DNA from: JACVRW01 sp038323835
Lineage (GTDB): Bacteria > Actinomycetota > Thermoleophilia > Solirubrobacterales > Thermoleophilaceae
Assembly (NCBI GenBank): GCA_038323835.1
Contig: JBBQHI010000035.1
Coordinates: forward strand, 1 to 37,853
Direction of reading: 5' to 3'
Length of the DNA: 37,853 bases
Shown: piece by piece, positions 1 to 7,081 of the stretch
Layout: every line of letters begins with the position of its first letter
Position numbering within the stretch: position 1 is the stretch's first letter
Notes under the pieces: generated by a model
The model's database searches: none
What the model saw: only the letters and a program-made list of their open reading frames with translations
What the model was told of the DNA's origin: nothing
Position numbers and translations under genes: made by a program

Positions 1-564
1 GTCCGCCCGCTTGGCGATCAGCCCCTCCCAGCCCTTGCGGCAGCCCTCCGCGAAGAACCTCTCCCCCTCACGGTTGCGGTGCGTCGTGAAGCGCAGCGGA
101 TCCTCGAACTCGAGCGCCTCGCGCAGCAGCCGCTTGCGCGCGCGCAGGGGCAGGGGGCGCACGTCGTAGCCGTCGAGCCAGAGCACGTCGAACATGTAGT
201 AGAAGACCCTCACCCCCCGCTCACCGCGACGGGCGAGGGTCTCGAAGCTGGTCCGGCCCCCGGAGAAGGCCACCACCTCCCCGTCCACCACGAAGCGGGT
301 CTGCCTCTGGGCGGCCAGGGCCGCGGCCACCTCGGGGTAGCGCTCGGTCATGCTCAGGTCGTTGCGCGAGAGGAGCCGCAGCTCGCGCCCCGAGCGGATG
401 GCCACGCCCCTGATGCCGTCGAGCTTGCGCTCGTAGATCCATTCCGGGTCCGAGAAGCGCTCATCCGTGAGCACGGCCCTCATGGCCCCGGCGTCCTTGG
501 GCGGGGGCTCCCGGCGCACCAGCCGCCGCTCGTCCGCGCTCAGCGAGTCGAGCACTGAGCTCAC
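1..564 (-). CDS. ATP-dependent DNA ligase, LigD ligase-domain type (3' part beyond window)
   Basis: This is the first 188 codons of an ATP-dependent DNA ligase, which seals nicks through a lysine-AMP intermediate. Visible motifs are KLDGIR (47-52, motif I with nucleophile K47), VVDGEVV (92-98), the FYYMFDVLW block (121-129) and EGLIAKRA (180-187, motif IV). The GTG start shares the four bases GTGA with the stop of the upstream phosphoesterase gene, so the two are translationally coupled. In many bacteria these activities are domains of one LigD polypeptide used in non-homologous end joining; here they are separate genes. The C-terminal OB-fold lies outside the window, and neither Ku nor a LigD polymerase domain is visible. 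The family call is firm; the NHEJ role is inferred. Confidence 0.93.
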   Translation of the reverse strand, partial: MSSVLDSLSADERRLVRREPPPKDAGAMRAVLTDERFSDPEWIYERKLDGIRGVAIRSGRELRLLSRNDLSMTERYPEVAAALAAQRQTRFVVDGEVVAFSGGRTSFETLARRGERGVRVFYYMFDVLWLDGYDVRPLPLRARKRLLREALEFEDPLRFTTHRNREGERFFAEGCRKGWEGLIAKRAD

Positions 565-1142
565 GGGTCGGCCTCGCCGGCCACCTCTTCGACCGTTCGC
601 CCGCTGAGCACGGACTCCGGCTCCGTGCTCACCGGGTTGCGCCGGGCGTCGGCCTCGTCGTCCCTGCGCTTCACGAGCAGCCAGCGGGCCTTGTCCCCGC
701 CGCCGGTGCGCTGGAGCGTGTAGCCGCCGCGCAGCTTCTGCCCGTGGAGCAAGAGGGACAGGTGGCCGCGCTCCCGGGCCTCCGCCACCGACCCCTCCCC
801 CAGGTGCTCGTAGGGCCCGGTGTCCCAGACGATCACCGATCCCGCTCCGTAGAGGCCCGCCCCGATCGTGCCCTCGAACCCGCCGTAGTCCAGCGGGTGA
901 TCCTCCACCTCGATGGCCAGGCGCTTGATGCGCGGGTCGGTGGAGGGTCCCTTGGGCACCGCCCAGGAGGCGAGCACGCCGTCGATCTCCACCCGGAAGT
1001 CGTAATGGAGGCTGCTGGCGGCGTGCTTCTGGATCACGAACACGGGTCCCGGCCGGTTGCTGCCGCGGGCGCCGCCGGACGGCTCGCCGGAGCGCTCGAG
1101 GTCGCGTTTCGCGCGGTAGCCGGCCAGCTTCTTCTCCGCCAT
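561..1142 (-). CDS. LigD-type 3'-phosphoesterase, stand-alone
   Basis: A 193-aa protein consisting of the LigD 3'-phosphoesterase (PE) domain, which trims 3'-phosphates and ribonucleotides at DNA ends before ligation. The block QKHAASSLHYDFRVE gives H40, H46 and D48, and EDHPLDY gives H82 and Y86. These match, with a constant offset of two, the known catalytic set of Pseudomonas LigD (H42, H48, D50, H84, Y88). The ATG start follows a TATAGG box by 7 nt, which suggests a leaderless transcript starting in the 24-bp gap after the amidohydrolase. It overlaps the ligase gene by 4 nt. The C-terminal 40 residues are acidic, low in complexity and probably flexible. Confidence 0.93.
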   Translation of the reverse strand: MAEKKLAGYRAKRDLERSGEPSGGARGSNRPGPVFVIQKHAASSLHYDFRVEIDGVLASWAVPKGPSTDPRIKRLAIEVEDHPLDYGGFEGTIGAGLYGAGSVIVWDTGPYEHLGEGSVAEARERGHLSLLLHGQKLRGGYTLQRTGGGDKARWLLVKRRDDEADARRNPVSTEPESVLSGRTVEEVAGEADP

Positions 1143-1149
1143 GGACCGA

Positions 1150-1155
1150 CCTATA
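1150..1155 (-). promoter_or_regulatory. -10 box for phosphoesterase-ligase pair
   Basis: TATAGG on the minus strand lies 7 nt before the ATG at 1142, the spacing expected if transcription starts at or beside the A of the start codon. No Shine-Dalgarno sequence precedes this ATG. Any -35 would lie within the end of the amidohydrolase gene. Confidence 0.45.
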
Positions 1156-1166
1156 TCCAGCCGCGG

Positions 1167-2591
1167 TCAGGCGTGCGCGCCGGCGAGGTTCTGCTCGGCC
1201 GCGGCGCTCAGCGCGTCGAGGAATCCCGGGGGCGACTCGGCCAGCACAGGGCCGTCGGCCAGCACGCTCTCGAAGAGCCGCTCCCGCGACTCCTCCACCA
1301 GGCGACGGCCACGTGCTGCGTCGCCGGTGAGCACTCCGTGACGCTTCACGATGCGACCGGCCACCAGCACGTCGCGCACGTCGGCGGCCCCGGCCTGAAG
1401 CACCATCGCCCCCACCGGGTCGGCCAGCGCGGTCATGGTCGGGCGCTCCCCGCCGACCACGATCACGTCGGCCTGCTTGCCTGGGCTGAGGGAGCCGATC
1501 CGGTCGGCCAGGCCGAGCGCCTCGGCGCCTCCCATCGTGGCCCACTCGAGGGCGTCGCGTGTCTTCAGCTCCATCGTCTCCGGGTTCTCCCCGCGGGCGT
1601 TGAAGGCGTCGTTGTCCATGCAGCGCTGGAACTGGAGTCCGAGGCGCATCTGGGCGAACATGTCCCCGGAGCAGCACGAGATCACGTCGCATCCCAGCGA
1701 CGGGCGCCCGCCCAGGTCGAGCCAGCGGCGTATCACCGGCCGGCCCATGCCCATCTGCATCTCCGTCTCGGGCGTGGAGGACACCGCGGCCCCGGCGCGC
1801 GCGAGCATTCCGAGCTCCTCGTCCGAGAGGGCGTTGCAGTGCACGTGGACCTGGCCCGGGCCCAACAGCCCGTGCGACTCCATCTCCCGCACTCCCATGC
1901 AGAGCTGGGAGCCCCAGACGCACCCGGTGTGCGCGGTGAGGAGCGCGTCGAGCTCACGGGCCGACTCGATCTCCGCCCGCGTGGCCGCGAACGGGAGCAG
2001 TCCGGTCTCGGTGAGGGCCACGCCCATGGTGAGCAGGGCGTCGGGCGACGAGAAGTGGCGCTCGCGTATGCGGTGCGCGTCCCGGATCCGGTCCTCGGGG
2101 GTCTCGAACGCCGGCTCGGGACCCGCCGTCGGGAAGTAGCCGTAGGCGAAGACGGCACGGCCGCCGGCGTCGAGGAGACCCTCCACGGCAGCGTCGGCGT
2201 GCTCAGGGGTGTTCATGCAGTGGGAGAAGTCGAGGATCGTGGTCACGCCGGCATCGAGCGCCTCGAGTGCTCCCGCGAGGTTCCCGGCGTGGACGTCGGC
2301 CGCCGAGTAGCGGGGCGAGAACGTGAGGCGCACGCCGCGGAAGTAGTCGGTGAGCGTCCAGTCGGCGCAGAGCGCGCGCAGCGCCGTCTGCCAGGTGTGC
2401 CGGTGCGTGTCCACGAAGCCGGGCATCACCACGCATCCCGTGGCGTCGATGCGCTCGGCGTCCGCGGCCTCGACCGCCGGGCCGACCTCGGCGATGCGAC
2501 CGTCCTCCACCAGCACGGTTCCCCGCTCGAGGTCCCCCACCGCGGGGTCGAACGAGAGGATGCGCCCCCCTTCGATCAGCAAGCGGCTCAC
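1167..2591 (-). CDS. Amidohydrolase (TrzA/AtzA/MtaD-like deaminase family)
   Basis: A 474-aa cytosolic metal-dependent hydrolase of the amidohydrolase superfamily, in the branch of chlorohydrolases and cytosine, adenosine or S-adenosylhomocysteine deaminases. It has the N-terminal composite beta-sandwich, then DTHRHTWQ (metal ligands H63 and H65), LTAHTG (H221), HVHCN (H251) and LGCDVIS (D302), and a C-terminal LSPGKQADVIVV segment typical of the family. In place of the usual asparagine-rich stretch it has STPETEMQMG (272-281), so the substrate is not obvious. The GTG start lies 6 nt after a TAGGGT box, so the mRNA is probably leaderless. It is divergent from the membrane protein at 2658. I would not name a substrate. 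Confidence 0.9.
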   Translation of the reverse strand: MSRLLIEGGRILSFDPAVGDLERGTVLVEDGRIAEVGPAVEAADAERIDATGCVVMPGFVDTHRHTWQTALRALCADWTLTDYFRGVRLTFSPRYSAADVHAGNLAGALEALDAGVTTILDFSHCMNTPEHADAAVEGLLDAGGRAVFAYGYFPTAGPEPAFETPEDRIRDAHRIRERHFSSPDALLTMGVALTETGLLPFAATRAEIESARELDALLTAHTGCVWGSQLCMGVREMESHGLLGPGQVHVHCNALSDEELGMLARAGAAVSSTPETEMQMGMGRPVIRRWLDLGGRPSLGCDVISCCSGDMFAQMRLGLQFQRCMDNDAFNARGENPETMELKTRDALEWATMGGAEALGLADRIGSLSPGKQADVIVVGGERPTMTALADPVGAMVLQAGAADVRDVLVAGRIVKRHGVLTGDAARGRRLVEESRERLFESVLADGPVLAESPPGFLDALSAAAEQNLAGAHA

Positions 2592-2597
2592 GGGGCG

Positions 2598-2603
2598 ACC
2601 CTA
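2598..2603 (-). promoter_or_regulatory. -10 box TAGGGT for amidohydrolase
   Basis: TAGGGT on the minus strand, 6 nt before the GTG at 2591, with no Shine-Dalgarno between them. It fits a leaderless transcript. It faces the same hexamer on the plus strand 41 bp away (2645-2650), giving a compact divergent promoter. Confidence 0.55.
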
Positions 2604-2644
2604 CCGTCCGCGCCCCGGGGCTTCCAGGCGGGGCGGGCACCGGT

Positions 2645-2650
2645 TAGGGT
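2645..2650 (+). promoter_or_regulatory. -10 box TAGGGT for membrane protein
   Basis: TAGGGT on the plus strand, 7 nt before the GTG at 2658. The geometry matches several other genes in the window and is what decides the start of this open frame, which extends far upstream as an antisense artefact. Confidence 0.5.
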
Positions 2651-2657
2651 CTCCTGT

Positions 2658-3563
2658 GTGGAGCTTGCCTCGTCCGGCGCCTCGCCCGCACCGCCGCCCG
2701 AGCTGCCCTCCTGGTGGGGCACGATCGTCGCGGTGATCGCCGGGAGCATCGCGGCCTGGGCGCTGCTGATCGTGGTGGCGCTGCCGCTCGCGCTACTGAA
2801 CGTGATCCCGGTCGGCCCATCCAAGGGCCACCGGGGATGGCCGTGGCGGATCGACGGCGCCTGGTCGATCGCGGCCGACCTGGGTCCGACGCTGGCGGCG
2901 GGCATCGTCGTGGCCTCGTGCGTGGCCTTCTACATGGAGTCGCGCACCGGGGTGCGCCCTCGCCGCTGGCCGCTGGCGCTGGTGGCCGTGGCCGTCGGGT
3001 GGCTTCCCGTGACCGGCGGGGCGCGCGGCCTGCTCGCCGTGAGCGGCACCGTGGCGTTCGTGGCCATCGTCTTCACCGCCAGGCGCTGGGCGCTCGCCGA
3101 GCGCCGGCCGCTGCACTGGACCCGCCCGGCGGCGCTGGCCACGCTCGCGGCGGGGCTCCTACTGGCGGCAGTATCGGTGTCGTACGGCGCCCTGCATCCG
3201 CTCACCGCGGAGGGAGCTGCCAACGGCCCGCACGGCCACTGGAACGTCGCCCTCAAGGACGGGCGTTCCGGACCCGTGACCCTCAGCCTGCGCAATCGGG
3301 GGCCGCTCAACGCCCGGATCGTCGGTGTGAGCGTTCCCGGCGCTCCCGACCTCCGGGTGGGACCCGCTCCCCAAGCCACGACGATCAAACCCGGAACGGA
3401 CCTCACCTGGGCTCAGTTCAGTCTCCACACGCCCTGGTGCTCGCGGGTGAGCAAGGGCTCATTGCGAACGGTTCAGGACCTCGATTTCCGCCTCCGGGTG
3501 GCCGGGGTGACGCGCACCCAGAGGGTGCACCTCTCGCCGCCGCTGCGAGTGATCTGCCGGTAG
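2658..3563 (+). CDS. Integral membrane protein with C-terminal extracytoplasmic domain, function unknown
   Basis: A 301-aa protein that I do not recognise. After a short Pro-rich N-terminus it has about five hydrophobic segments (roughly residues 22-47, 76-95, 104-120, 124-142 and 153-175). A soluble domain of about 120 residues follows, containing the stretches GPVTLSLRNRGPLNARIVGV and DLDFRLRVAGVTRTQRVHL. This domain looks like an all-beta, immunoglobulin-like fold on the outer face of the membrane. GTG 2658 is chosen because a TAGGGT -10 box precedes it by 7 nt and because upstream codons lie antisense to the amidohydrolase. An inverted copy of the hairpin repeat begins 8 nt after the stop. 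Confidence 0.75.
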   Translation: MELASSGASPAPPPELPSWWGTIVAVIAGSIAAWALLIVVALPLALLNVIPVGPSKGHRGWPWRIDGAWSIAADLGPTLAAGIVVASCVAFYMESRTGVRPRRWPLALVAVAVGWLPVTGGARGLLAVSGTVAFVAIVFTARRWALAERRPLHWTRPAALATLAAGLLLAAVSVSYGALHPLTAEGAANGPHGHWNVALKDGRSGPVTLSLRNRGPLNARIVGVSVPGAPDLRVGPAPQATTIKPGTDLTWAQFSLHTPWCSRVSKGSLRTVQDLDFRLRVAGVTRTQRVHLSPPLRVICR

Positions 3564-3571
3564 GCGGGGTC

Positions 3572-3607
3572 CGGTGCTCGCCCGATCGCCGATCGGGGCT
3601 CCGCTCC
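3572..3607 (-). repeat. Hairpin repeat, copy 1 (inverted)
   Basis: On the minus strand this reads GGAGCGGAGCCCC-GATCGGCGATC-GGGCGAGCACCG. It is the reverse orientation of the element at 5362-5397, differing mainly by one extra base. The core GATCGSCGATC with its GC arms folds into a hairpin of about 8 bp. It lies between the stop of the membrane protein (3563) and the stop of the minus-strand 47-aa gene (3644), in the orientation of the latter. Confidence 0.7.
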
Positions 3608-3643
3608 GGTAGAGGGAGCGGGTACAGTCGAAGCGGGGACGGC

Positions 3644-3787
3644 TCAGACGGAGAGGCGCGGCGACGAGCACCCGGGGTCGTCGCACACAGCCGGATGTCC
3701 CTCCGGCCCGCCGTGGAAATGCACGTGGGCGTCGTCCCTTGGGGGAGCGACGACGAACGTAATGAGCTTCTGAATCCTGGTCATCAT
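3644..3787 (-). CDS. 47-aa His/Cys-rich small protein
   Basis: A small open frame of 47 codons. The sequence is MMTRIQKLITFVVAPPRDDA followed by HVHFHGGPEGHPAVCDDPGC and SSPRLSV. Residues H21, H23, H25, H31, C35 and C40 could bind a metal such as zinc or copper. The N-terminus is basic and hydrophobic but too short for a clear signal peptide. A GGAG Shine-Dalgarno lies 6 nt before the first ATG (a second ATG follows at once), and most third codon positions are G or C. The SD and first AUG lie in a 7-bp hairpin. I recognise no named family, although His/Cys tails ending in SPRL are plausible for small actinobacterial proteins. It could still be a chance frame. Confidence 0.6.
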   Translation of the reverse strand: MMTRIQKLITFVVAPPRDDAHVHFHGGPEGHPAVCDDPGCSSPRLSV

Positions 3788-3802
3788 TTGGAACTCCAAA
3801 TG
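3785..3802 (-). promoter_or_regulatory. Hairpin covering SD and start codon of the 47-aa gene
   Basis: A perfect inverted repeat CATTTGG-AGTT-CCAAATG (minus strand), 7-bp stem and 4-nt loop. The 5' arm and loop hold the GGAG ribosome-binding site and the 3' arm holds the first ATG. In RNA this would hide both signals, as in an RNA thermometer. The same dyad could instead be a DNA operator. Confidence 0.5.
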
Positions 3803-3919
3803 GAGGTCGGGTGCCGGTCGTTCTCCTCCCTCCCCTGTTCACGCTAGAGGTCTCGCGCACAAACGCCTGTAGCCCATATGGGGGGTTGTGACGTCGGGTG
3901 CGCGGGCCACCGCCTTGCC

Positions 3920-3925
3920 TACGAT
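3920..3925 (+). promoter_or_regulatory. -10 box TACGAT for FAD oxidoreductase
   Basis: TACGAT followed by 6 nt and GTG 3932, with no Shine-Dalgarno. It indicates a leaderless mRNA and supports GTG 3932 over an ATG 54 nt upstream that would add a tail unlike the family. Confidence 0.55.
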
Positions 3926-3931
3926 GGCGCG

Positions 3932-5359
3932 GTGACCTCTCCCTGGCCCCGGAGCGAGCCCACCCCAGCCCACCGCGACGCCTACGCCGACGCCCAGGTG
4001 CGGCCCTTCTGGCTCGACGGTCTTCCGCCGGGCCCGGAGGCGCCGCCGCCGGCGGGCGTGGCCGAGGCCGATCTCTGCATCGTGGGCGGCGGCTTCACCG
4101 GACTCTGGGCCGCTCTCCACGCAAAGGCGGCCGACCCGGCACGCGAGGTGGCGCTGCTCGAGGCGGACACCTGCGGGTACGGGGCCAGCGGCCGCAACGG
4201 CGGGTTCCTCCAGTCCTCACTCACCCACGGGCTGGCCAACGGGCAGGCCCGCTTCCCCGACGAGATGACCACCCTCGAGCGCCTCGGGGACGAGAACTAC
4301 GCCGGCCTGCGGTCCGACCTCGCCGCCCACCGCATCGACTGCGAGCTCGAGGAGACCGGCGACCTCACCGTGGCACTCCAGGACCACGAGCTGGACGCCA
4401 TGCGCGAGGAGGCGGACGAGATGCGCGGCTTCGGGCACACCGTGGAGCTGTTCGGCCCGGAGGAGATGCGCGCCGAGGTGACGTCACCCACCTACCTCGG
4501 CGGCCTCTGGGACCACACCGGGGCCGCGCTCGTGCATCCCGGCCGGCTGGCGCGCGGGCTCCGCGATGCGGCCATCGGGGCCGGCGTCCGGGTGTTCGAG
4601 CACAGCCCGGTCACACGCCTGGAGCGCCGCAACGCCGGCGTGGACGTGCACCTGGCCGGCGCCACCGTGCGCGCCCGGCGCGTGCTGCTGGCCACCAGCG
4701 CCTACCCGTCGCTGCTGCGCCCGGTCCGCCGCTACGTGCTGCCGGTCTACGACTACGTGCTCGTCACCGAGCCGCTGGATCGTGCCCGCCGCGAGTCGAT
4801 CGGCTGGCGCCGGCGCCAGGGAGTCGGTGACGCCGCCAACCGCTTCCACTACTACCGGCTCACGGCCGACGACCGCATCCTGTGGGGCGGCTACGACGCG
4901 GTGTACCGCTACGGCGGGCCGGTGGGCGGCCACCTGGACGACCACGACCCCACCTTCGCGAAGCTCTCCCAGCACTTCTTCACCACCTTCCCCCAACTGG
5001 AGGGCGTCCGCTTCACCCACCGCTGGGGCGGCGCGATCGACACGTGCAGCCGCTTCTCGGTGTTCTTCGGCACCGCCCACCGCGGCCGGGTGGCCTATGC
5101 CACCGGGTACACCGGGCTGGGCGTGGCCGCCTCTCGCTTCGGCGCGCGCGTGGCACTCGACCTGCTGGACGGCCGCTCGACGGAGGCCACCCGGCTGCGC
5201 TACGTCCGGCGGCGGCCGGTGCCCTTCCCGCCCGAGCCGCTGCGCTCAGGCGTGGTGCGCCTCACGCAGAATCGCCTCGCGGCGGCCGACGCGAACGCCG
5301 GCCGCCGTGGGCTCTGGCTCCGCGCGCTGGACCGCGCGGGGCTCGGCTTCGACTCCTAG
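3932..5359 (+). CDS. FAD-dependent amino-acid/amine oxidoreductase (DAO family, PuuB-like)
   Basis: A 475-aa flavoprotein of the D-amino-acid oxidase (DAO) superfamily, which oxidises C-N bonds of amino acids or amines such as gamma-glutamylputrescine or glycine derivatives. The Rossmann motif LCIVGGGFTGLWAA (about 48-61) is followed by the FAD-binding GASGRNGGF (84-92). The C-terminal part carries WGGAIDTCSRFSVFFG and YATGYTGLGVAAS, the usual second FAD contact. No signal peptide or membrane segment is present, so it is cytosolic. No transporter or transaminase next door points to a substrate. The stop is followed 2 nt later by hairpin repeat copy 2. The family is certain; the substrate is unknown. 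Confidence 0.9.
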   Translation: MTSPWPRSEPTPAHRDAYADAQVRPFWLDGLPPGPEAPPPAGVAEADLCIVGGGFTGLWAALHAKAADPAREVALLEADTCGYGASGRNGGFLQSSLTHGLANGQARFPDEMTTLERLGDENYAGLRSDLAAHRIDCELEETGDLTVALQDHELDAMREEADEMRGFGHTVELFGPEEMRAEVTSPTYLGGLWDHTGAALVHPGRLARGLRDAAIGAGVRVFEHSPVTRLERRNAGVDVHLAGATVRARRVLLATSAYPSLLRPVRRYVLPVYDYVLVTEPLDRARRESIGWRRRQGVGDAANRFHYYRLTADDRILWGGYDAVYRYGGPVGGHLDDHDPTFAKLSQHFFTTFPQLEGVRFTHRWGGAIDTCSRFSVFFGTAHRGRVAYATGYTGLGVAASRFGARVALDLLDGRSTEATRLRYVRRRPVPFPPEPLRSGVVRLTQNRLAAADANAGRRGLWLRALDRAGLGFDS

Positions 5360-5361
5360 CG

Positions 5362-5397
5362 AGGAGCGCAGCCCGATCGCCGATCGGGCGAGCACCG
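5362..5397 (+). repeat. Hairpin repeat, copy 2
   Basis: AGGAGCGCAGCCC-GATCGCCGATC-GGGCGAGCACCG starts 2 nt after the stop of the FAD oxidoreductase. GCCCGATC and GATCGGGC pair across a GCC loop (8-bp stem). No T-run follows, so it is not a classical terminator. It differs from copy 3 at four of 36 positions. Confidence 0.8.
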
Positions 5398-5408
5398 CAG
5401 CTATGCCA

Positions 5409-6845
5409 TTAGTGGTGCGGATGGTGGTGGTGGTGGTGGTGGCCGTGGCGCTTCCCGATCTTCCCGAGGAACGGCAGCAGGTTCTTCAGGAAGTCGTTCT
5501 TCGGGCTGGCCGTGTTGGGGTCGTTGTGTGAGTAGGTGGTGTGGCGGTCCACCAGCACCAGGTTGCGCTTCGGGATGCCCGACTGCGACGCCAGGTTGCT
5601 GGCCGCGTCCAGCACCCGCTGTCCGCCGAGGGCGGCCCCGAACGCGTAGATGCGGAGCTTCCTCGACAGATCGTGGCCGTGCGTGGCGTGCACGTCGAGG
5701 ACCTGCTGGGCCGGGTTGGCGTTGCCCGCGGCCACGGCGCCCGAGTCGATCGTCAGGCGCAGTGGGTGGTACCACGCGGTGCCGTCCAGGCCCTTGAGGC
5801 CCCAGCCGGCGAAGGCGCGCGCGTAGCGCCCGATCGGGGTGATCTCGCCCGCTTGGTCCCAGCCCCGCGGGTCCCCGCTGGCGGCCAGGTGGCCGAGGTG
5901 CGCCTGCGCGGCCACGAGGCCGGGGGGGGAGGTCTCGGTGTCGAGGGCGTATCCGTACAGGCCCAGGTTCGTAACCGGAATCGGGGGCTTCAGGTTCGCC
6001 GGCAGCAGCGTGAAGGCCTGGCCCAATGACGGCGCGTTCGGCGACCTGATGGCGCCGAGCGCTCCGCTGGTGTTGAACAGCCCGGTGAAGGGCGCGGGGA
6101 TGCCGCCGAAGGTGAGCCACGGGCTGCCCGCGTTGAGGCCTGCCAGGGACTTGTTGGCGTCGGCCACGGACACCGGCGTGGGACCGCTGCCGCCGTCGAT
6201 GAACACGAGCCCGGACAGGCCGTCGGCCCCCGCCTTGCCCTTGAAGTCCCAGGTGGCGTAGGCGGTGGTGATCGAGCCGCCGAGCGAATGGCCGCCCACC
6301 ACGACCCGGCGCCCCTTCCGCCCGGCCTCCTTGACCACGCGGCGCAGGTCCTGGATCTCCGTGTTCATGCCCCACTGCTTTGCAAAGGCCACGGTGGGCT
6401 CCGAGATCAGCTTGAAGTGATCGGTGATCGAAGAGTTGGTGAGCCAGCCGAGGTAGTAGTCGAAGGTCTGCTGGTCCGTGGCCTTTCCGGCCTTCGCCTT
6501 GTCGAACACGGACTGGTCCTCGAGCAGGTTCTCGCGGCGCTCGACCGACCACACCTGCCAGCCGGGCGCGCGGGAGGCCACGTCACGGGCCAGCGGCGCG
6601 AAGTAGGCCGCGCTGGCCGAGGTACCGGGGTTCAGCACCAGCACGTTCTTGGCCCTCGGGGAGCCGATCTTCAGGATCCCGACCTTGTTGTACTTCGCCG
6701 GGGTGCCCGGTGACGGGTAGCCCTTGATGCGCTCGAACGAGACGGCGACCTTCGCCGATGCCACCGGAGCCAGCACCGCGATACCAGCGGCGAGCACGCC
6801 GACCATCGTTGCGAGCCGCGCGGCCCGGATCTTCCTCGAACCCAT
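5409..6845 (-). CDS. Secreted alpha/beta hydrolase with poly-histidine C-terminus
   Basis: A 478-aa exported hydrolase. The N-terminus is a signal peptide (basic MGSRKIRAAR, a hydrophobic stretch to about residue 27, cleavage near VASA-K). The alpha/beta-hydrolase nucleophile elbow is GGHSLGG (184-190, Ser187), with an oxyanion-type strand VLVLNPGTSAS (68-78). The late DRHTTYSHNDP segment may hold the catalytic His. The last 12 residues are HGHHHHHHHPHH, a natural metal-chelating tail. A strong GGAGGAGA Shine-Dalgarno lies 7 nt before the ATG. The neighbouring minus-strand gene also encodes a secreted amide or ester hydrolase, separated by 236 bp without genes. The substrate is unknown; lipids or acylated amides are possible. 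Confidence 0.85.
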   Translation of the reverse strand: MGSRKIRAARLATMVGVLAAGIAVLAPVASAKVAVSFERIKGYPSPGTPAKYNKVGILKIGSPRAKNVLVLNPGTSASAAYFAPLARDVASRAPGWQVWSVERRENLLEDQSVFDKAKAGKATDQQTFDYYLGWLTNSSITDHFKLISEPTVAFAKQWGMNTEIQDLRRVVKEAGRKGRRVVVGGHSLGGSITTAYATWDFKGKAGADGLSGLVFIDGGSGPTPVSVADANKSLAGLNAGSPWLTFGGIPAPFTGLFNTSGALGAIRSPNAPSLGQAFTLLPANLKPPIPVTNLGLYGYALDTETSPPGLVAAQAHLGHLAASGDPRGWDQAGEITPIGRYARAFAGWGLKGLDGTAWYHPLRLTIDSGAVAAGNANPAQQVLDVHATHGHDLSRKLRIYAFGAALGGQRVLDAASNLASQSGIPKRNLVLVDRHTTYSHNDPNTASPKNDFLKNLLPFLGKIGKRHGHHHHHHHPHH

Positions 6846-7081
6846 CTATATCTCTCCTCCTCGGACGACTGATACCGGGATCATGCACCACGGGACGCCC
6901 GGGCGCACAGGACGACCACCTGCCTCCACTGCTGCTCCGCCGCGCTCCCCGTGCACGGAACAGGCTCAACCGCATCACCGCGATCCGGCCTGGACGTGGA
7001 CAGCGTCGACGGCCGCGGGCTCCTCTGGCTCGCGTGGCTCGGCCGGCGCTGACCAGCCCGGATCGCTCCCTCAGACCGCCC
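6846..7081. other. Non-coding gap between two secreted hydrolase genes
   Basis: I see no credible gene in these 236 bp. It must hold the promoter of the minus-strand alpha/beta hydrolase; its only clear signal is the GGAGGAGA ribosome-binding site at the left edge. Confidence 0.6.

Noticed and set aside
744..3563. 939-aa open frame on the plus strand
   Set aside because: Its first two thirds lie antisense to the phosphoesterase and amidohydrolase and read as Arg/Gly/His-rich nonsense; only the part from GTG 2658 is a gene.
5420..5450. GGTGGT repeat taken as a tandem-repeat locus
   Set aside because: It is the reverse complement of His codons at the end of the hydrolase gene.
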